25,773 nucleotides of DNA from Clostridia bacterium (lineage in GTDB: Bacteria; Bacillota; Clostridia; Oscillospirales; CAG-272): contig JAGAFQ010000105.1 in the NCBI GenBank assembly GCA_017612495.1, positions 1 through 25,773 on the forward strand, written 5' to 3'. Below the pieces are notes generated by a model. It did no database searches. It saw only the letters and a program-made list of their open reading frames with translations, and was not told the origin of the DNA. Shown here in pieces: positions 1 to 6,610 of the stretch; position 1 is the first letter of the stretch, and each line of letters starts with the position of its first letter. The position numbers were made by a program, and so were the translations under genes.

Positions 1-3
1 CAT
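1..3 (-). other. Possible start codon of a divergent gene leaving the window
   Basis: CAT at the first three bases is ATG on the minus strand. On that strand it is preceded by AGGA about seven bases upstream, which would serve as a ribosome site. The AT-rich stretch at 40-55 could hold its promoter. Only one codon is visible, so nothing can be said about the product. The call rests on position alone. Confidence 0.25.
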
Positions 4-98
4 TGTTTGTTCCTGTATGGGTAAATGTATACGTTACCTATATATTATATAATAAACCGCACACCGATTTCAAGTAAATATGCAAAATACTTTGTTTG

Positions 99-127
99 TT
101 GAAAAAATATTTTCGCTGTGTTACAAT
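99..127 (+). promoter_or_regulatory. Sigma-A promoter of the malic enzyme gene
   Basis: TTGAAA (99-104), a 17-base spacer and TACAAT (122-127), with TG one base before the -10 element (extended -10). It lies 33 bases upstream of the start codon. An AAAGGA ribosome site follows at 144-149. Confidence 0.65.
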
Positions 128-160
128 TTAATAAAATAACAGCAAAGGACGGCAATAAAT

Positions 161-1333
161 ATGAGTATCGGTGAAGAATCGCTTAAAAAACATTACGAGT
201 GGAACGGCAAGATCGAAATGGTGGCGCGCTGCCGGCTTGATTCAAAAGAGGATCTGTCGCTTGCATATACGCCGGGGGTCGCCGCGGCTTGTCTTAAAAT
301 AAAAGAAGATCCCGATGAGGTCTACCGTTTGACGCGCCGCTCAAATCTCGTTGCCGTAATAACCGACGGCAGTGCCGTTTTGGGTCTTGGCGACATAGGC
401 CATATTGCCGGTATGCCCGTTATGGAGGGCAAGTGCGCTCTTTTGAAGGAGTTCGGCGGAGTCGATGCGATACCTCTTTGCGTTTCAACGAAGGACGTCG
501 ATGAATTCGTGAATACTGTCTATCGCATATCCGATTCTTTCGGCGGCATAAATCTTGAAGATATTTCCGCTCCGCGCTGCTTTGAGATCGAAGCGAAATT
601 GAGAGAAAAATGCCGCATTCCCGTATTCCATGACGATCAGCACGGCACGGCGGTGGTCGTTTGCGCGGCGCTCATAAACGCCTGCAAGTTAACAAGCAAG
701 GATATGAAAAACATCAAGGTGGCTGTGAGCGGAGCAGGCGCTGCCGGTACGGCGATAGCAAAGATGCTTTATTCTTTCGGCGTGCACGATATCACGATGT
801 GCGATATTGACGGAATTTTGACAAAAAGCAGGGTGTTCAGATCAAAGAGCGAGGAAGAGCTTGCGAATATGACAAATCCTTTGCAGACAGAGGGAACGAT
901 AAAAGATGCCGTAAAGGGCGCCGACGTGTTTATCGGTGTTTCGGCGCCGAACGTTTTGAGTGCCGATATGGTAAAGAGCATGAACAAAGACTCTATCGTC
1001 TTTGCCATGGCAAATCCCACGCCCGAGATCATGCCGAGTGAGGCCTATGCGGCAGGCGCCGCTATCGTCGGCACGGGCAGAAGCGACTTTGACAATCAGA
1101 TCAACAACGTATTGGCTTTCCCCGGTATTTTCAAGGGGGCGCTTATGTGCCGCGCCTCGGATATAAACGACGAAATGAAGATCGCCGCGGCAAAGGCGAT
1201 AGCGAATATGATAGATGAAGGCGAACTTTCAAGGACCAATATCGTGCCGTCGGCTCTTGACAAATGCGCGGCGGATGCTGTCGCAAAAGCGGTGGCGAAT
1301 GCCGCAAGACTTTCGGGGGTCGCGAGGGTATAA
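161..1333 (+). CDS. NAD(P)-dependent malic enzyme (malate dehydrogenase, decarboxylating)
   Basis: Cytosolic enzyme that oxidatively decarboxylates malate to pyruvate and CO2, producing NADH or NADPH. At 390 residues it has the length of the short bacterial malic enzymes, without the C-terminal phosphotransacetylase-like domain of MaeB. Visible motifs are YTPGVA with catalytic Tyr37, GDIGHIAGMPVMEGK with catalytic Lys91, the metal-binding region around NLEDI and DDQHGT (Asp158/159), and the Rossmann loop GAGAAG (191-196). The second strand of that fold ends in Asp215, which in the family usually favours NAD over NADP (inference). The ATG at 161 follows AAAGGA and a clear promoter. It appears monocistronic; I see no strong terminator before spo0A. 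Its position next to spo0A is not typical, since spo0A usually follows spoIVB. Confidence 0.93.
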   Translation: MSIGEESLKKHYEWNGKIEMVARCRLDSKEDLSLAYTPGVAAACLKIKEDPDEVYRLTRRSNLVAVITDGSAVLGLGDIGHIAGMPVMEGKCALLKEFGGVDAIPLCVSTKDVDEFVNTVYRISDSFGGINLEDISAPRCFEIEAKLREKCRIPVFHDDQHGTAVVVCAALINACKLTSKDMKNIKVAVSGAGAAGTAIAKMLYSFGVHDITMCDIDGILTKSRVFRSKSEEELANMTNPLQTEGTIKDAVKGADVFIGVSAPNVLSADMVKSMNKDSIVFAMANPTPEIMPSEAYAAGAAIVGTGRSDFDNQINNVLAFPGIFKGALMCRASDINDEMKIAAAKAIANMIDEGELSRTNIVPSALDKCAADAVAKAVANAARLSGVARV

Positions 1334-1382
1334 TGTCGCAATAGCAAAAACCGTGGCAAAAGTCAAGCGGAAAAATAATTCG

Positions 1383-1463
1383 TTCGACATAATTCGACAA
1401 AATCATACAGCAAAATCGAAAAACCTTTGCCGTATTTACAAAATATTCTCTTCGGTTGTCGAA
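1383..1463 (+). promoter_or_regulatory. Cluster of Spo0A-binding sites (0A boxes) upstream of spo0A
   Basis: The 0A box consensus in B. subtilis is TTTTGTCGAA. Its exact reverse complement TTCGACAAAA is at 1393-1402. A second core, TTCGACA, lies ten bases earlier at 1383-1389. A third, on the plus strand, is TTGTCGAA at 1456-1463. Three cores within 81 bases just upstream of the spo0A promoter suggest autoregulation, as is known for spo0A in other spore-formers. The rest of the 305-base gap 1334-1638 holds the promoter at 1494-1522 and no gene that I can see. Confidence 0.6.
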
Positions 1464-1493
1464 ATTATTGTGAAGTATGCGATTTAATCGGTA

Positions 1494-1522
1494 TTGCAAT
1501 GCCTTCCAAAATATGGTAATAT
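1494..1522 (+). promoter_or_regulatory. Sigma-A promoter of spo0A
   Basis: TTGCAA (1494-1499), a 17-base spacer, TAATAT (1517-1522), with TG one base before the -10 (extended -10). The nearest 0A-box core ends about 30 bases upstream. No clear sigma-H element (AGGAWWT with a GAAT -10) was recognised; CAGGAAGAA near 1531 is a partial match only. Confidence 0.5.
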
Positions 1523-1638
1523 TTTTTCACAGGAAGAAACTTACAAAAAAATCTTGTGACGGAAAAATCGAGAGCTCCGATTTTACCGCAGCAAAAAATA
1601 TTACAAAGCCGATAAAAACGGCGGATTTGAGGTAAAAT

Positions 1639-2433
1639 ATGGAAGACAGGATCAAGATCATCGTTGCCGACAGCAACGCGGATTTCAGAATGCTTTGCCG
1701 TGAAAATTTAATGAGATACGGACTTGACGTTTGCGATATTGCCGCAAACGGAGAGGAGGTTTTGCAGAAAATTTCCTCACACAGACCTGATGTTGTGCTC
1801 GTTGACGCTTGGCTATCGAAGTATGACGGAATACAAGTCATCAAAAATTCGACAAAACTCGGCATACCGAAAAACGAATTGCCGCTCTTCATTTTCACAA
1901 ATTACGAAAGCCAGAGCAATATGTTTTTAGAGGCGACCAAGGCGGGAGCGGCTTATTGTATTTTCAAGCCGTTCAGCTATGAAACGCTTGCCGACAGAAT
2001 AAAAACTCTCGTTGCCGCAAAAGAGGGCATCTCTTTGCAGTCGCAGAGCGAAAGCTTTGATATGAAAATGGGCGACGGCGGCCTTGAAAAGCAGGTGACG
2101 AAGATCATACACCAGATCGGTGTGCCCGCTCACATAAAGGGCTATCAGTATCTTCGCTGCGCGATCATTATGACGATCAATGATTCCGAGCTTATAAATT
2201 CTGTGACAAAGATACTCTATCCGACTGTCGCAAAGAAATATGCCACTACGTCATCGCGCGTCGAGAGGGCTATACGCCACGCAATAGAGGTCGCTTGGGA
2301 CAGAGGAGATGTGGACGTGCTGAATTTCTATTTCGGCTACACCATTCAAAACAACCGCGGTAAGCCGACGAATTCGGAATTCATTGCGATGATAGCCGAT
2401 AATTTGCGGATCAAAAACAATATGACGGTGTAA
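1639..2433 (+). CDS. spo0A: Spo0A, sporulation master response regulator
   Basis: Phosphorylation-activated transcription factor that commits the cell to sporulation. The 264-residue length matches the family. Residues 1-125 are a receiver domain with phosphoacceptor Asp56, Thr87 and Lys110. Residues 150-260 are the Spo0A-type DNA-binding domain, including the conserved block TTSSRVERAIRHAIEVAW (203-220), which contains the recognition helix. Two departures stand out. The usual acidic pair (ADDN in B. subtilis) reads ADSN, so only Asp11 remains, and the usual D-x-x-M-P after the phosphoacceptor reads DAWLSKYDG. The start is supported by GAGG about eight bases upstream. It is convergent with dpaAB and shares a bidirectional terminator with it. 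0A boxes upstream imply autoregulation. The gene usually found just before spo0A, spoIVB, is absent here. Confidence 0.96.
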   Translation: MEDRIKIIVADSNADFRMLCRENLMRYGLDVCDIAANGEEVLQKISSHRPDVVLVDAWLSKYDGIQVIKNSTKLGIPKNELPLFIFTNYESQSNMFLEATKAGAAYCIFKPFSYETLADRIKTLVAAKEGISLQSQSESFDMKMGDGGLEKQVTKIIHQIGVPAHIKGYQYLRCAIIMTINDSELINSVTKILYPTVAKKYATTSSRVERAIRHAIEVAWDRGDVDVLNFYFGYTIQNNRGKPTNSEFIAMIADNLRIKNNMTV

Positions 2434-2435
2434 AT

Positions 2436-2463
2436 AAAAAAAGCCACGCAAGTGGCTTTTTTT
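2436..2463. terminator. Bidirectional terminator between spo0A and dpaB
   Basis: Twelve-base-pair stem A7-GCCAC / GTGGC-T7 with a GCAA loop. The A-run on one side and T-run on the other let it serve both convergent genes. Confidence 0.85.
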
Positions 2464-2465
2464 GA

Positions 2466-3026
2466 TCATACAAACAGCGGACGTATCTGCTTTGAGTGCA
2501 GGGCGTTTTGCAGCGTTTCGCCTACAAGATCGAAGCGGCAAATCAAAGATGACGGCTTTTTTTCGGGGTCATCCTGCGCCATGGGCACAAAATAGACGTG
2601 TTTTCTGTTCATGAGTGATGCGAGATTTATAAAATTTCCGCTCATCGCATCGTTCGTTGCCAAGGCGATGATGAGCGGCCTTTCGTTTCTTATGTGCGCT
2701 TTTGCCGCCATGGTAACGGCGCTGTCGGTGATGCCGTTTGCGATCTTTGCCATCGTGTTGCCCGTGCAGGGTGAGATTATGAGCGCATCGAGCTTGATCT
2801 TGGGTCCTATCGGCTCGGCATCGACACAGGTGTGGATTATCGGCTTTTTACACAAGTCTTCAACTTCCTTTATAAGGTCTTCGGCTTTGCCGAAGCGTGT
2901 GTCAAGCGTATAAGTATTTTCCGACATTATCGGCAAAATATCATATCCTTGATCTGCAAAGCTTTTCAAAGTTTCAAGGGATTTTTTGTGGGTGCAAAAG
3001 GATGCACAAATGGCATATCCTATCAA
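2466..3026 (-). CDS. dpaB: Dipicolinate synthase subunit B (SpoVFB/DpaB)
   Basis: With DpaA it makes dipicolinic acid from dihydrodipicolinate in the mother cell; the acid is then loaded as a calcium salt into the spore core. The 186-residue protein has the flavoprotein-like Rossmann fold of the DpaB family. The family hallmark SPCTGNTMAKIANGITD lies mid-protein, followed by ALATNDAMSGN. The start codon overlaps the dpaA stop by four bases (ATGA on the minus strand), so the two are translationally coupled. The lysine-pathway genes asd and dapG, which follow spoVFAB in Bacillus, are not present here. Expression is expected in the mother cell under sigma-K by analogy, not seen directly. Confidence 0.94.
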   Translation of the reverse strand: MIGYAICASFCTHKKSLETLKSFADQGYDILPIMSENTYTLDTRFGKAEDLIKEVEDLCKKPIIHTCVDAEPIGPKIKLDALIISPCTGNTMAKIANGITDSAVTMAAKAHIRNERPLIIALATNDAMSGNFINLASLMNRKHVYFVPMAQDDPEKKPSSLICRFDLVGETLQNALHSKQIRPLFV

Positions 3027-3976
3027 GAGGGTTCATCCCTTTCGTTTATGATGTTTTCAACCGCCGTTTTTATATATTCGCCTGCCGTTTTGGGAAAAAG
3101 CTTGCCCGGCAGACCGAGCGCCCACTCGAATTTGCGCTCCGATAAGGCAAGACATTCTCTGTCAACACCTCCGGGATTTGACGCAAGATCGATTATCGTG
3201 CAGTCGGGTTTCGTTGCTTCAATTATATCTTCGCCCATAACTTTTGCCGGTACGGTATTAAAGATCACGTCGGCGGTCGCGGCAAATTTTGCAAGTTGTG
3301 AAAAGTCGCCGTGGGAATATCCGAGAGCGGCTATTTGCGCAAGATCCCTTTTTGAACGTGCGATTACGCGAACGCGGCATCCCAGCGCCAAAAGGCGCGA
3401 CGAGAGGGCTTTTGAGAGTCTGCCGAAGCCTAAAATCAGCGCTTCGGATGAAAAGAGCGTTTTCTCCATAAGCTTCATGGCAACAAAGATCGCTCCCTCT
3501 GCGGAGGGCACGGCATTATAGATCTTCAGTTCCTCGCGCTCGAAATAGTCTGTGATGCCGACACCGTATGATGCGGCAGCGGTGCGAAGATGTGTGTCAA
3601 CTCCGCCGCCCAAAAGCGGTATGTGGTCGCAAACCGAAAAAAGTTCATCAAGACTTATTTTTGAGCCTTCTATATATAAACCGTCACGTGTTACGGGAAA
3701 GGGCAGGATTATCGCCTGCGCTTTGCCGACGGCTGATGACAGATCGTTGCATTTTGTTATCGCGGCATTGGCATCAAAGCCGTCAAAGTCACCGCAAACG
3801 GCAATTTCAACACCGTCTTTTGCAAATGCTTCGGCGGTCGCTCTCTGCCTTTTTGTATCGCCTATTATCGCTATCTTTTTAATATCCGTAAAATCAAATC
3901 CTTTCGGAAAAAACGTCGGTTGTACTAACACTATATGAGAGCGGCAGAACTTTGACACAATCACAGTTTTTGACAT
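3023..3976 (-). CDS. dpaA: Dipicolinate synthase subunit A (SpoVFA/DpaA)
   Basis: NAD(P)-dependent subunit of dipicolinate synthase. An N-terminal Rossmann-like segment (IAIIGD) is followed by the family's GGGVDTH and NAVPSAEG motifs, a second dinucleotide fold LGFGRLSKAL, and the late motifs DLASNPGGVD and GLPGKLFPKTAGEYI. The start is uncertain. The frame is open to 4054, but that would overlap the small plus-strand gene at 4058, and Bacillus DpaA begins only a few residues before the first Rossmann strand (here near 3885). The ATG at 3976 is the closest standard ATG and gives 317 residues, somewhat long for the family, but it lacks a good ribosome site. A GAAAGGA sequence sits near 3897-3903, with no ATG, GTG or TTG in frame after it. 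Function is secure; the first 30 residues are not. Confidence 0.9.
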   Translation of the reverse strand: MSKTVIVSKFCRSHIVLVQPTFFPKGFDFTDIKKIAIIGDTKRQRATAEAFAKDGVEIAVCGDFDGFDANAAITKCNDLSSAVGKAQAIILPFPVTRDGLYIEGSKISLDELFSVCDHIPLLGGGVDTHLRTAAASYGVGITDYFEREELKIYNAVPSAEGAIFVAMKLMEKTLFSSEALILGFGRLSKALSSRLLALGCRVRVIARSKRDLAQIAALGYSHGDFSQLAKFAATADVIFNTVPAKVMGEDIIEATKPDCTIIDLASNPGGVDRECLALSERKFEWALGLPGKLFPKTAGEYIKTAVENIINERDEPS

Positions 3977-3989
3977 TCGGCATACTATG
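3963..3989 (+). promoter_or_regulatory. Possible sporulation-type promoter for the 32-residue peptide gene
   Basis: AC at 3963-3964, 16 bases, then CATACTATG at 3981-3989. The sigma-K consensus is AC-N16-17-CATANNNTA, so all but the final base fits; CATACTA also fits the sigma-G type -10. The element is about 70 bases upstream of the peptide start. Such short motifs occur by chance, so this is suggestive only. It lies inside the ambiguous 5' end of dpaA on the other strand. Confidence 0.3.
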
Positions 3990-4057
3990 TTATCAAAGGT
4001 GCAGCCGATGTTCGGCATCGGTTTTGCGATGTGAAAGTGTGAAAGGAGGATCATACC

Positions 4058-4156
4058 ATGGGATGCCTTTGCAATCTTTTCGGTGACGATAACACCATTT
4101 TAGTCATTGTTATCGCATTACTCGTTCTTATGCTTTTCTGCCAGAATTGCGGTTGA
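4058..4156 (+). CDS. Small cysteine-containing membrane peptide, 32 residues
   Basis: A 33-codon frame with an excellent ribosome site, AAAGGAGG at 4042-4049, eight bases before ATG. The product starts MGCLCNLFGDDN and continues as a single hydrophobic helix of roughly 15 residues (ILVIVIALLVLMLF). It ends with CQNCG, so each side of the membrane helix carries a closely spaced cysteine pair (Cys3/Cys5 and Cys28/Cys31). A 15-bp hairpin terminator follows 16 bases after the stop, so the transcript is a complete single-gene unit. Short peptides of this build are common in spore-forming clostridia, but I cannot name a family with certainty and no function is claimed. Its neighbour dpaA and the sporulation-like promoter make a role in sporulation plausible (inference). 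Confidence 0.72.
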   Translation: MGCLCNLFGDDNTILVIVIALLVLMLFCQNCG

Positions 4157-4172
4157 AAATCAATGTGACATA

Positions 4173-4206
4173 AAAAATACGGCATCCGAAAGGATGCCGT
4201 ATTTTT
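4173..4206. terminator. Bidirectional terminator
   Basis: Perfect 15-bp stem A5-TACGGCATCC / GGATGCCGTA-T5 with a GAAA loop. It ends the small peptide gene on the plus strand and the membrane protein gene on the minus strand, whose stop codon overlaps its edge. Confidence 0.88.
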
Positions 4207-4915
4207 ATTTCTTGTCAATTATAAAAATGTTTTTGATGACGAGCGGTGCGGTTATCGCGCCTATTATAAAGGATATAACGGCATACCCCGCTTCCTTTAT
4301 AAGCTGTGTGACGTTTTCGGCGGATATTCCGTATGAAAGCATATTTGAGACGATGTTTATGCCCGACGTTATCAGCGTCACGGTGCAAATTATCGCTATG
4401 ATGATAAGAGCCCTTGTGCAGACGTATTTTTTCGTGTCGGCGGAGTCGTGATCGAACACGTCGATACCTTTTCTTTGCGCATATTTTCTGAATATCACGC
4501 AAAGGACGTATATCGCGATTATGAAGACGATATCGGAAAGCATCGACATTATGGCATAAAAGAGATCGCCGTTTTGTATCGGTATGAGTTTCGGAAAGAA
4601 AATGCCCGAAAGGAACGGCAAAAACGTTGACGATAAAAGATAGACCGCGGTGAAAACAAGCGAATATGCCGCGGCTCTTTTGCCGTGCCTTGCAAGCACG
4701 GATGCAACGATGACACCTATGCAGGCATATTTTGCAAAAGCCGAAAAGAAATATGAAGCGCCGTCAAAAACCGTATAGGGCAGGATATTATACATATCGC
4801 CGTTAAAATATTCGCGCAATGGCAAAAGCGCAAAACAGTTGACGGCGGGTATGATAAGCGCCAAAAGTATAAGCAGAACAAGGCGCAGTTTTGCAGAAGA
4901 TTTGTTATAATCCAT
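4205..4915 (-). CDS. Six-helix integral membrane protein of unknown function
   Basis: A 236-residue protein that I do not recognise. Hydrophobic segments near residues 11-31, 58-75, 82-101, 121-142, 169-189 and 208-229 predict six membrane helices. Positive residues (RHGKR, FRKYAQRKG) lie after helices 2 and 4, placing those loops and both termini in the cytoplasm by the positive-inside rule. No enzymatic motif is visible. It is transcribed divergently from lexA from a good promoter (TTGCGG-N17-TATACT on the minus strand), with GGAGAG just before the ATG. Because the SOS box lies between the two promoters, co-regulation with lexA is possible but unproven. Confidence 0.75.
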   Translation of the reverse strand: MDYNKSSAKLRLVLLILLALIIPAVNCFALLPLREYFNGDMYNILPYTVFDGASYFFSAFAKYACIGVIVASVLARHGKRAAAYSLVFTAVYLLSSTFLPFLSGIFFPKLIPIQNGDLFYAIMSMLSDIVFIIAIYVLCVIFRKYAQRKGIDVFDHDSADTKKYVCTRALIIIAIICTVTLITSGINIVSNMLSYGISAENVTQLIKEAGYAVISFIIGAITAPLVIKNIFIIDKK

Positions 4916-4945
4916 ATTGCTCTCCGTTGATTTTGTTATGCAAAA

Positions 4946-4974
4946 AGTATATCACAAGCCTCGAAAAACCGCAA
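4946..4974 (-). promoter_or_regulatory. Promoter of the six-helix membrane protein gene
   Basis: On the minus strand TTGCGG (4974-4969), a 17-base spacer, TATACT (4951-4946), with an extended -10 (TGTGATATACT). The start codon follows 31 bases later. Confidence 0.55.
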
Positions 4975-5011
4975 GAAAAAAACAAAAAGTCTCAAAAATT
5001 TAATAAAAAGT

Positions 5012-5025
5012 CGAACATTTGTTTG
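5012..5025 (+). promoter_or_regulatory. SOS box (LexA operator)
   Basis: CGAACATTTGTTTG fits the Gram-positive SOS box CGAACRNRYGTTYC at all but two positions and keeps the GAAC-N4-GTT core. It touches the -35 element of the lexA promoter, as expected for LexA autoregulation. Confidence 0.75.
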
Positions 5026-5051
5026 CATTTTTGAAAAAAGTGTGATACACT
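5023..5051 (+). promoter_or_regulatory. Sigma-A promoter of lexA
   Basis: TTGCAT (5023-5028), a 17-base spacer, TACACT (5046-5051), with an extended -10 (TGTGATACACT). The -10 lies inside an 18-bp dyad, TGTGATA-cact-TATCACA (5041-5058). The SOS box overlaps the -35. Confidence 0.6.
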
Positions 5052-5086
5052 TATCACAGAAAAGTATTTTATGCGGAGGAATTGCC

Positions 5087-5698
5087 ATGCAGCCTTTGAA
5101 TGAACTTGAAAAAGCGATGTATGATTTTATCGGCGACACAATAAAACGCGACGGATATTCTCCGACTGTGCGCGATATTCGCGAAGCGCTCGAAATAAAG
5201 AGCACTTCCACCGTGCATAAGTATTTGCAAAGCCTTGAAGATAAGGGCTATATACAAAGAGTTCAGGGCAAGTCGCGCACCTTGCGCACCGAAGAAGATG
5301 CAAAAGCCAACCGTAATTCTATAAACGTGCCGATAATCGGTCGAGTCGCGGCAGGTATGCCGATATTGGCGATCGAAAATCACGAGGGATATATCGATTT
5401 CCCGACAATGGGCAAGCAATATCTGCCGAACGATCTGTTTGCTCTGCGCGTACGCGGTGAAAGTATGATCGAGGCGGGAATACTGAGCGGCGATATCATC
5501 ATCGTCGAAAAGACGCCCGTGGCGCAAAACGGCGAGATCGTTGTTGCGCTTGTGGGCGATGAAGCGACGGTAAAGACCTTCTATAAAGAAGACGGGCACT
5601 TCCGATTGCAGCCCGAAAACAGTACGATGGAGCCCATCATCGTCGACGAGGTCTATGTTTTGGGCAAGGTCATATCAAGTATGAGATTTTATAAATAA
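5087..5698 (+). CDS. lexA: LexA, SOS repressor
   Basis: Dimeric repressor of the DNA-damage response that cleaves itself when bound to RecA filaments. The 203-residue length is normal. Residues 1-65 form the winged helix-turn-helix (YSPTVRDIREALEIKSTSTVHKYL). The cleavage bond is Ala89-Gly90 in GRVAAGMP. The C-terminal S24 peptidase fold carries Ser126 (RGESM) and Lys163 (ATVKTFY). The frame is open upstream to 5042, but the ATG at 5087 has GGAGGAA seven bases before it, matches the family N-terminus, and lies downstream of the promoter. An SOS box overlaps the promoter. The next gene follows after only 14 bases, and radC follows that, so the three may form one transcript. Confidence 0.96.
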   Translation: MQPLNELEKAMYDFIGDTIKRDGYSPTVRDIREALEIKSTSTVHKYLQSLEDKGYIQRVQGKSRTLRTEEDAKANRNSINVPIIGRVAAGMPILAIENHEGYIDFPTMGKQYLPNDLFALRVRGESMIEAGILSGDIIIVEKTPVAQNGEIVVALVGDEATVKTFYKEDGHFRLQPENSTMEPIIVDEVYVLGKVISSMRFYK

Positions 5699-5712
5699 TT
5701 CAGGTTTTATCA

Positions 5713-6540
5713 ATGGATAATAAGATTTTTTGTTCTACGGGGACGATGATCGGCAGAGTCAATAATTTCGATCATACTCTGGCGATAAAGAGCCGCGAAA
5801 GCGTGCACGCCGACGGGTGGGAGCTTATGATATTACCTCCGTGGTATCCCGACCTTGCAAAGATACTTTGCGATTTTGATAAGGCGGGTGTCGGCTTTGA
5901 CACGATCCACGCAGATAAAGAAATAGGAATAATCATAAGCGGCGGTGACAGACTTGAATATTCCGAGGCAAAGCGCCGCTTTGAGATCAACTGCGACGCG
6001 GCAAATGCCGTCGGCGCGAAAAAAATGATCTTCCATCTTTGGGGAGGTCCCGTTTCCGATTCGCATTTTGAAAACTGCGAGAGGGCATATTACGATATGA
6101 AAGAAATTGCTCAAAAGCACAAAATTACGCTGACGATAGAGAACATCCCCTGCACGACGCGCGATCCCATCAGCGTTTTTCACGATCTGATAAAGGCGGA
6201 TGGCGACGTCAGATTTACCTTTGACACCCGTTTCGGCGCCTTTCACGATCAGCTGACAAAACTCCCCGATGACAAAGAAATTTCGGGGCGCATCTGCCAT
6301 ATGCACATAAGCGATTATACGGGATGTTTTCGCGAATGGGGCAAGATAAGACCGATCGTGCATCCCGGCGAGGGAGTTATCGACTTTGATAAATTTTTGC
6401 CGTATATCTCAAAGATATATCACGGCACCGTCACGCTTGAATCTCCCGTTATGTGCGCTGACGGCTCTGTCGATTTGGATAAGCTCAATAAAACTCTCGA
6501 TTATATTAAAGAAATGACGCGGAGCGGCATCGACCGATAG
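5713..6540 (+). CDS. Sugar phosphate isomerase/epimerase-like TIM-barrel protein
   Basis: A 275-residue member of the AP endonuclease 2/xylose isomerase-like TIM-barrel superfamily. The metal-site pattern of the fold can be followed along the barrel: KMIFHLWGG, LTIENIP (Glu), FTFDTRFG (Asp), GRICHMHISDYTG (His) and VTLESP (Glu). The sequence resembles sugar-phosphate isomerases/epimerases more than endonuclease IV, whose longer metal-site set is not evident, so the substrate cannot be named. It sits between lexA and radC, 14 bases after lexA, which makes a repair role conceivable but not shown. The ribosome site is weak (CAGG). No other start is better placed. Confidence 0.8.
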   Translation: MDNKIFCSTGTMIGRVNNFDHTLAIKSRESVHADGWELMILPPWYPDLAKILCDFDKAGVGFDTIHADKEIGIIISGGDRLEYSEAKRRFEINCDAANAVGAKKMIFHLWGGPVSDSHFENCERAYYDMKEIAQKHKITLTIENIPCTTRDPISVFHDLIKADGDVRFTFDTRFGAFHDQLTKLPDDKEISGRICHMHISDYTGCFREWGKIRPIVHPGEGVIDFDKFLPYISKIYHGTVTLESPVMCADGSVDLDKLNKTLDYIKEMTRSGIDR

Positions 6541-6610
6541 CTTTGCCGATCTGCGCCGCGGCAAACTCAAAAATCGTTTGCCATATCATTTTTATGCAAA
6601 GGGTGACAGT

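Noticed and set aside
2832..3521. Plus-strand frame of 229 codons opposite dpaA/dpaB
   Set aside because: It is antisense to two well-supported dipicolinate synthase genes, has no ribosome site and shows no recognisable domain.
3929..3937. Sigma-K-like -10 element for dpaA on the minus strand (CATATAGTG)
   Set aside because: The last base differs from CATANNNTA and no AC pair lies 16-17 bases upstream, so it is not better than chance.
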